Source: Blastococcus_B deserti
Lineage (GTDB): Bacteria; Actinomycetota; Actinomycetes; Mycobacteriales; Geodermatophilaceae
Direction: 5' to 3'
NCBI RefSeq assembly: GCF_042682525.1
Contig: NZ_JBHUHP010000009.1
Location: 62,001-126,000, forward strand
Length of the DNA stretch: 64,000 nt
The notes below the pieces were generated by a model. That model was not told the DNA's origin and did not search any database. It saw only the letters and a list, made by a program, of their open reading frames with translations. Shown here piece by piece: positions 58,820-64,000 of this stretch; the stretch's first letter is position 1; every line of letters begins with the position of its first letter. Made by a program: the position numbers and the translations under genes.

Positions 58820-59604
58820 GCGTCGGCCCGGGCGCCGCCGGCCCGGCGGGGGACACCGGCACCGACGGCCTGCCCGAGTACCTGCTGCGGCTGCTCGACG
58901 CCGCCGCCGACCTGCCGCTGCGCCACCGGATGCCGAAGGCGACGGCCACGGCACGACGCTCCGCGGTCCTCATCCTCTTCGGTGAGGGGCCGGCCGGACC
59001 GGACGTGCTCCTGATCGAGAAGTCGGCCCACCTGCGCAGCCACGCCGGTCAGCCCGCCTTCCCGGGCGGGCAGGCCGACCCGGACGACGACTACCCGATC
59101 GGGACGGCGCTGCGCGAGGCGCAGGAGGAGGCCGGCGTCGACCCGGCCGGGGTGCGGGTGCTGGCCACCCTGCAGGAGCTGTTCCTGGGCCCCTCGGACA
59201 ACCTCGTCGTCCCGGTGGTCGGCTGGTGGGACGACCCGCGGGACGTCAGCGTCGGGGATCCGCGGGAGGTCGCCCGGGTCGCGCGGGTACCGCTGGCCGA
59301 CCTCGCCGACCCGGCCAACCGCTTCCGGGTCAGCCACCCCTCGGGCTACATCGGCCCGGCCTTCGCGGTCGCCGACATGGTGGTGTGGGGCTTCACCGCC
59401 GGGTTGCTGGAGGCCATCCTCGAGGCCGCCGGTCTCGCCCAGCCGTGGGACGAGCGCGACGTGCGTCCGCTGCCGGCCTCGGCGGTGCGGCCCTACCGGC
59501 TGCCGGGGTCCTCCGACGACGACCCCGACGGGGACGCCGCCGCGCCGACGGTCGCCGATCCCCCGCCCGACGGCCCTCCGACGCGTACGGTTCCGCCCCG
59601 ATGA
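58816..59604 (+). CDS. NUDIX hydrolase (CoA pyrophosphatase-like)
   Basis: The 262-residue protein has the NudL motif LRSHAGQPAFPGGQADPDDD (about 73-92) and the Nudix box ALREAQEEAGVDPAGV. This combination is typical of CoA pyrophosphatases, which hydrolyse CoA to 4'-phosphopantetheine and 3',5'-ADP. The last 40 residues are acidic and low complexity. The GTG start overlaps the TlpA stop (GTGA). Confidence 0.85.
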   Translation: MSVGPGAAGPAGDTGTDGLPEYLLRLLDAAADLPLRHRMPKATATARRSAVLILFGEGPAGPDVLLIEKSAHLRSHAGQPAFPGGQADPDDDYPIGTALREAQEEAGVDPAGVRVLATLQELFLGPSDNLVVPVVGWWDDPRDVSVGDPREVARVARVPLADLADPANRFRVSHPSGYIGPAFAVADMVVWGFTAGLLEAILEAAGLAQPWDERDVRPLPASAVRPYRLPGSSDDDPDGDAAAPTVADPPPDGPPTRTVPPR

Positions 59605-60092
59605 GCAGAAGGAGAAGGACGCCGTCCTCCTCACCACTCGCAGGCTCAGGGCGAGCCTCTGGACGGCGCCATCGGGGAGAGGCCACTGTGGTCGCGGCCG
59701 CGCTGATCCTGCTGGCCGGCTGCGGCGGGGGCGACGCGCCGGAGCCCGGCGCCACCCCGACCGCGCCGGGTGTGGGCGACGTGACGACGGCGCCCGACGG
59801 GGCTCAGGAGATCACGGTGCAGACCCAGGACGACTACGTGTTCGTCCCGGACACCTTCACCGTCGGCCCGGGGACGGTCCGCCTGACGGTGGTGAACGTG
59901 GCCGAGGAGATGACGCACAACCTGGAGTTCACCGACGCCGGCCCCGAGGACGTCTCCGAGGGCGTCTCCCTGCTCGCGCCCGGTGAGGAGAAGACGATCG
60001 AGTTCGTCGTGACCCAGCCCGGCGACCACCTCTTCGAGTGCACCTTCCACGTACAGCTGGGTCAGGTCGGCACGATGACGGTGCGGGGCTGA
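59601..60092 (+). CDS. Cupredoxin/plastocyanin-like lipoprotein
   Basis: The mature protein (about 110 residues) is a small copper protein fold: TQDDYVFVPDTFTVGPGTVRL, a Met and His region (MTHNLEF), and the C-terminal copper loop FECTFHVQLGQVGTM (C-x3-H-x6-M-type ligands). A lipobox LLAGC supplies the membrane anchor. The start is unsettled. ATG at 59601 overlaps the NUDIX stop (ATGA) and gives an Arg-rich n-region, but translates a family B repeat. GTG at 59688 has a better ribosome-binding site but no n-region. It may be a periplasmic-side electron carrier. Confidence 0.75.
   Translation: MSRRRRTPSSSPLAGSGRASGRRHRGEATVVAAALILLAGCGGGDAPEPGATPTAPGVGDVTTAPDGAQEITVQTQDDYVFVPDTFTVGPGTVRLTVVNVAEEMTHNLEFTDAGPEDVSEGVSLLAPGEEKTIEFVVTQPGDHLFECTFHVQLGQVGTMTVRG
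59612..59670. repeat. Family B repeat lying in the signal-peptide region (copy B3)
   Basis: GAAGGACGCCGTCCTCCTCA and CTCGCAGGCTCAGGGCGAGC match copies B1 and B2. GCCGTCC pairs with GGACGGC and AGGCTC with GAGCCT. It lies between the NUDIX stop and the cupredoxin lipobox. Confidence 0.78.
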
Positions 60093-60096
60093 GCCG

Positions 60097-61278
60097 GTGT
60101 CCGTCGTCGACGTGGTGCTGATCGCGCTCGCCCTGGTCTTCGCGCTCTCGGGCTTCCGTCAGGGCCTCCTGGTCTCCTCGACCTCCATCCTCGGCTTCCT
60201 CGGCGGCGCCGTCCTGGGGGCGCAGCTGTCCGGGCCGGTGGCCGACCGGATCGACGGGTCCAGCGTCACCCGCGTGTTCGCCGCCCTGGTGGTCGTGCTG
60301 GCCGCGGCCCTGCTCGGCCAGATCCTGGCCGGCGCGGTCGGCCGGGCGGTCCGCGGGCGGGTCACGTGGGAACCGGCCAAGATGGTCGATTCCGCCGCCG
60401 GGGCGGTGGTCTCCGCCGTCGCCGTGCTGCTCGTCGCCTGGATGGTGGCCTCCCCGCTGGCCACGTCACCGTTTCCGCAGGTGGCCAGCCAGGTCCGGCA
60501 GTCGGCGCTCGTGCAGGCCGTCGACCAGGCGGTGCCCGACGAGGTCCGCAACGTCTACGACAACCTCCGCGACGCCATCGACCGTCGGGGGCTGCCCGAC
60601 GTCCTCGACCCGCTCACGCCGACCCAGGTGCGCGAGGTGCCGGCGCCGGACCCGGCGCTGCTCGACAGCCCCGTGGTGGCGTCGGTCCAGGGCTCGGTGG
60701 TGAAGATCAGCGGCGTCGCCCCGTCCTGCTCCCGGCAGATCGACGGCTCCGGCTTCGTCTACGCGCCGGAGCGGGTCATGACCAACGCGCACGTGCTGGC
60801 GGGCGTCTCCGACCCCGTCGTCCTGGCCGAGGGGGAGGAGTACGACGCCACCCCGGTGTACGTGGACGAGGACATCGACGTCGCGGTGCTCGCCGTCCCG
60901 GGGATGGACACGCTGCCGCTGGCGTTCACGGCCGACCCCGCCGAGGCGGGCGACGACGCGATCATCATGGGCTATCCCGGCGGTGGGCCCTTCTACGTGG
61001 GTGCGGCGCGGGTGCGCGACCGCGGCGAGATCAGCGGCCCGGACTTCCGGAACACCAAGACCGTCGTCCGTGACGTCTACGCGCTCTTCGGAACGGTGCG
61101 GTCGGGCAACTCGGGTGGTCCGCTGTTCGCCACCGACGGCAGCGTCCTCGGCGTGGTCTTCGCCTCGGCGATCGACGACCCCGACACCGGCTACGCCCTC
61201 ACCGGCCCGCAGGTCGCGCAGGCGGCGACCGTGGGGAGCACCGCCACCGCCCCGGCGGAGACCGGTCCCTGCGAGTAG
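60097..61278 (+). CDS. Membrane serine protease MarP-like (CvpA plus trypsin domain)
   Basis: The 393-residue protein has four N-terminal membrane helices of a CvpA-like domain (about 1-120) and an extracytoplasmic chymotrypsin-like protease. The triad is His-232 in TNAHVLAG, Asp-261 in DEDIDVAVL and Ser-339 in SGNSGGPLF. Cys-211 and Cys-392 flank the domain at the places of the redox disulfide known in M. tuberculosis MarP. That protein is needed for acid resistance and cleaves cell-wall hydrolase substrates. Start is GTG at 60097, 4 bp after the cupredoxin stop; operon with nth is likely. Confidence 0.92.
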   Translation: MSVVDVVLIALALVFALSGFRQGLLVSSTSILGFLGGAVLGAQLSGPVADRIDGSSVTRVFAALVVVLAAALLGQILAGAVGRAVRGRVTWEPAKMVDSAAGAVVSAVAVLLVAWMVASPLATSPFPQVASQVRQSALVQAVDQAVPDEVRNVYDNLRDAIDRRGLPDVLDPLTPTQVREVPAPDPALLDSPVVASVQGSVVKISGVAPSCSRQIDGSGFVYAPERVMTNAHVLAGVSDPVVLAEGEEYDATPVYVDEDIDVAVLAVPGMDTLPLAFTADPAEAGDDAIIMGYPGGGPFYVGAARVRDRGEISGPDFRNTKTVVRDVYALFGTVRSGNSGGPLFATDGSVLGVVFASAIDDPDTGYALTGPQVAQAATVGSTATAPAETGPCE

Positions 61279-61279
61279 G

Positions 61280-61365
61280 TGGACCTGCCTGCCCCCCAAC
61301 GCTCGCACGCCCGCGTCGGAACCCTGCAGGCAGGCCGCCGTCCTCCGCCTGCGAGGACGGGGTCC
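61280..61365. repeat. Family B-like hairpin region after marP (copy B8)
   Basis: CCTGCCTGC (about 61285) pairs with GCAGGCAGG (61326 on). A GCCGTCCTCC and GAGGACGGGGTCCTT element follows. It fills the gap between the convergent marP and epoxide hydrolase genes. Confidence 0.6.
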
Positions 61366-61367
61366 TT

Positions 61368-62300
61368 CTAGGGGTCCTTGCTCCACTCGGCGATCGCGCG
61401 GGTGACCTCGTCGGGCGCTTCCTCCTGCGGGAAGTGGCCGACGCCCGGCAGCTCCCGCCACTCGTAGGCTCCGGCGACGTAGCGGCCCGAGCCGCGCGCG
61501 GTGTCGACCAGCACGCAGCGGTCCAGGGTGCCGTGCAGCTGGAGCGTGGGAGCGCTGATCGGGGCGGCCATCCGGCGCGCGTAGCGGAGCCCGTCGGGGC
61601 GCAGCTGCGACCGCGCCGCCCAGCGGTGGTACTCCATGGCGCCGTACGCGGCCTGCGGGATCCGGCTCGCCGAGCGGTAGCGGTCGACCGCTTCGGCGAA
61701 GTCGGGAGTGCGCGACCAGGCCGGCCCCGACCACCGCTGCATCAGGTCGGCGACGGGGTCGTCGTCGGCGCGGGTGAGCCGCCGCTCGGGCAGCCGGGGG
61801 AGCTGGAAGCCCAGGGCGTACCGCGACGCCCGCCGCTGCGCGGGATCGGCCATGCCCGCCCGCAGCCGGCGGGGGTGCGCCATCGAGAGCACGACCAGGC
61901 GGCGCACGCTGCGCGGGTGCAGGGCCGCCGTGGTCCAGGCCAGCAGCCCGCCCCAGTCGTGCCCCACCACCACCGCGTCCTGCTCGCCCAGGGCCCGGAC
62001 GAGGGCGGCGACGTCGGCCGACAGCGTCGGCAGGTCGTACCCCCGGGGCGGCTTGTCGCTGGCTCCGTAGCCCCGGAGGTCGGGGGCGACCACGTGGAAG
62101 CCGGCTGCCGCCAGGCCGACCAGCTGCGACCGCCACGTCCACCAGAACTGGGGGAAGCCGTGCAGCAGCAGGACCAGGGGGCCCTCGCCCGCCTCGGCGG
62201 CGTGCAGCCGCACCCCGTTCGCCGAGATGTCGCGGTGGGTCCACGGTCCGGGCAGCAGGACGCTGGTCGCGTCCGGCGGGCCGTCCGGGGGGACGGTCAC
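61368..62300 (-). CDS. Alpha/beta hydrolase, epoxide hydrolase-like
   Basis: The 310-residue protein has the oxyanion motif LLHGFPQFWWTWR (about 49-61), the nucleophile elbow VGHDWGG (Asp about 114), and the catalytic His in GVGHFPQEE near residue 290. HGxP plus an Asp nucleophile in GHDWGG is typical for soluble epoxide hydrolases; the cap domain lies between about 140 and 220. It may open epoxides from lipids or xenobiotics. The neighbourhood matches EphE in mycobacteria, next to marP. Confidence 0.88.
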   Translation of the reverse strand: MTVPPDGPPDATSVLLPGPWTHRDISANGVRLHAAEAGEGPLVLLLHGFPQFWWTWRSQLVGLAAAGFHVVAPDLRGYGASDKPPRGYDLPTLSADVAALVRALGEQDAVVVGHDWGGLLAWTTAALHPRSVRRLVVLSMAHPRRLRAGMADPAQRRASRYALGFQLPRLPERRLTRADDDPVADLMQRWSGPAWSRTPDFAEAVDRYRSASRIPQAAYGAMEYHRWAARSQLRPDGLRYARRMAAPISAPTLQLHGTLDRCVLVDTARGSGRYVAGAYEWRELPGVGHFPQEEAPDEVTRAIAEWSKDP

Positions 62301-62350
62301 GGAACGGGTGTCACGGGGTCAGGAACCCGGGGCGTCGGGACGGGCGACGG

Positions 62351-62851
62351 TCAGAGCGTGTACGAGGCGGTACCCGCGCGCTTCACCTGGCCGTTGCTGA
62401 CCTCCGGAACGGCGCGGCGACGCTCACCGGGCGCCTCACGGTGCAGCACCTGCGGCAGGTCGGAGAGGGTCTCCAGGGTCCGCTCCGGCTTCTCGATCTT
62501 CTTGAGCATCCGCCGGCCGATCAGCGCCGCGACCCCGGCCAGGACGAGCAGGAGGACGGTCACGATGCCGTAGGACACCCAGCGGGGCAGCCCGAGGGCG
62601 GTGAGCGCCTCGGCGATGGTGACGAACAGGTAGATCCCGGCGAAGGCCGCCAGCACCCCCGCGGCCCCGAACAGCCCGACGCTGATGCCCGCCTTCTTCG
62701 CCGACCTGCCGATCTCGGCCTTGGCCAGCTCGATCTCGGCGCGGACCAGGGTCGAGACGTCGGCCATGGCGCTCTGGACGAGCGTTCCGACGGACGGCTC
62801 GTCGGCTGCCGCCGTCGCGTCGAGGTGGGCCGGTGACACGCTGTGGGCCAC
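62351..62851 (-). CDS. Phage-holin-family-like membrane protein
   Basis: The 166-residue protein begins with a short Ala/His/Asp-rich stretch, then SVGTLVQSAMADVSTLVRAEIELAKAE, typical of the 'Phage holin superfamily III' (PF07332). Two membrane helices follow (about 66-92 and 99-122), and a charged C-terminal tail. In actinobacteria such proteins are membrane components of unknown function, not phage lysis genes. The GTG at 62851 has GGAGGAG before it. It lies 50 bp upstream of the epoxide hydrolase gene. Confidence 0.85.
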   Translation of the reverse strand: MAHSVSPAHLDATAAADEPSVGTLVQSAMADVSTLVRAEIELAKAEIGRSAKKAGISVGLFGAAGVLAAFAGIYLFVTIAEALTALGLPRWVSYGIVTVLLLVLAGVAALIGRRMLKKIEKPERTLETLSDLPQVLHREAPGERRRAVPEVSNGQVKRAGTASYTL

Positions 62852-62953
62852 AGGGGCTCCTCCTTCGGATGGCTGTGCCGATCGATACGGCTGGTCAGGG
62901 GAATGGTGCCGCACGACGGCCGACCGCGCGCCTCCGCGTCCCCCGAAGGGAGA

Positions 62954-62983
62954 CCGCCGGGTGCGGCGTCCGGCACCCGGCGG
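62954..62983. repeat. Perfect 11-bp hairpin upstream of the holin-like gene
   Basis: CCGCCGGGTGC (62954-62964) pairs perfectly with 62973-62983 around an 8-nt loop. It lies in the intergenic region between acs and the holin-like gene; no function is assigned. Confidence 0.75.
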
Positions 62984-62989
62984 TCCACC

Positions 62990-63031
62990 TCCACAGCCTT
63001 CCGGAACCCGTCCACAGCCTTCCGGAACCCG
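62990..63031. repeat. Two 21-bp tandem repeats
   Basis: The unit TCCACAGCCTTCCGGAACCC plus one G occurs twice, exactly, between the hairpin at 62954 and the family B element at 63045. Confidence 0.95.
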
Positions 63032-63044
63032 TCCGGGCCGTTGA

Positions 63045-63139
63045 CCTCGTCCCGAGGCTCGGCCCGAGCGTGCGAGGGATGAGGAGGACGGCCCCTTGCA
63101 GGGCCCGTCGCGAGCCGGCGAGCGGCGGGGGGCAAGGGG
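63045..63139. repeat. Family B-like repeat after acs (copy B7)
   Basis: CCTCGTCCCGAGGCTCGG, CGAGCGTGCGAGGGATGAGG and AGGACGGCC follow the inverted family B order. An outer CCCCTTGC (63092-63099) pairs with GCAAGGGG (63132-63139), followed by a TTTTT run on the plus strand. It ends 6 nt from the acs stop. Confidence 0.6.
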
Positions 63140-63145
63140 TGTTTT

Positions 63146-64000
<855 letters not shown>

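Noticed and set aside
62351..62851. Prophage lysis holin
   Set aside because: No phage genes are near, and actinobacterial members of this family sit in housekeeping regions; it is not evidence for a prophage.
63092..63145. Rho-independent terminator of acs from the TTTTT run
   Set aside because: The T run is on the plus strand, the opposite of acs transcription, so it cannot serve acs in the classical way; any plus-strand transcript here is unknown.

Overview
This window is very GC-rich, uses GTG starts freely and has 4-bp ATGA/GTGA gene overlaps. Its gene content is that of a high-GC Gram-positive actinobacterium. The general style suggests Geodermatophilaceae or a relative (inference; no rRNA is present to confirm it). 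From memory, most of the gene order follows one chromosomal arm of Mycobacterium tuberculosis (roughly Rv3667 acs to Rv3754 tyrA, with dnaX-ybaB-recR, leuA, ask-asd, ponA2, two ArsA-type ATPases, ridA, crp, nth, marP, an epoxide hydrolase and acs). It is therefore mainly ordinary core chromosome with species-specific insertions.

Layout. 1-7.0 kb: DUF2630 fragment, tyrA, O-methyltransferase, a TadA-associated protein, a HAD phosphatase, tadA, two tRNA-Ser genes, a membrane Ser/Thr kinase and an EamA exporter. 7.1-11.2 kb: SRP RNA, dnaX, an IS481-type remnant, ybaB, recR. 11.4-20.0 kb: a methionine importer (metNIQ) behind a probable leader peptide, then a peptide ABC importer. 20-30 kb: Rieske protein, TPM-domain membrane protein, VOC protein, a pirin/pirin/PPOX operon divergent from an ArsR-like regulator with an MFS exporter, and an MTHFR-like protein coupled to a methyltransferase. 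30-38.5 kb: ABC-F ATPase and a complete Mrp Na+/H+ antiporter operon (A/B fusion, C, D, E, F, G). 38.5-46.3 kb: leuA with a leucine leader peptide, an XRE-type regulator broken by an assembly gap, a phospholipase-D protein, and the ask-asd pair for aspartate-family amino acids. 46.3-54.5 kb: S9 peptidase, tRNA-Pro, metallophosphoesterase, YqeY protein, class A PBP, two ArsA-type ATPases. 54.5-64 kb: DUF4177-RidA-NUDIX, crp, nth-TlpA-NUDIX-cupredoxin-marP, epoxide hydrolase, holin-like protein and the C-terminal part of acs.

I found no CRISPR array, prophage, restriction or toxin cluster. The unusual content lies between the genes. (1) A short, near-perfect palindrome occurs three times; an arm position varies in a compensated way. 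(2) A second family of about a dozen degenerate, hairpin-forming intergenic repeats sits mostly at gene ends, and every convergent gene pair in the window has a hairpin. (3) Two short upstream ORFs look like leader peptides for leuA and metNIQ. (4) At least a dozen genes have a TANNNT-type -10 hexamer only 6-8 nt before the start codon, which predicts leaderless mRNAs. Two short N runs (14197-14222, 41572-41601) are assembly gaps.
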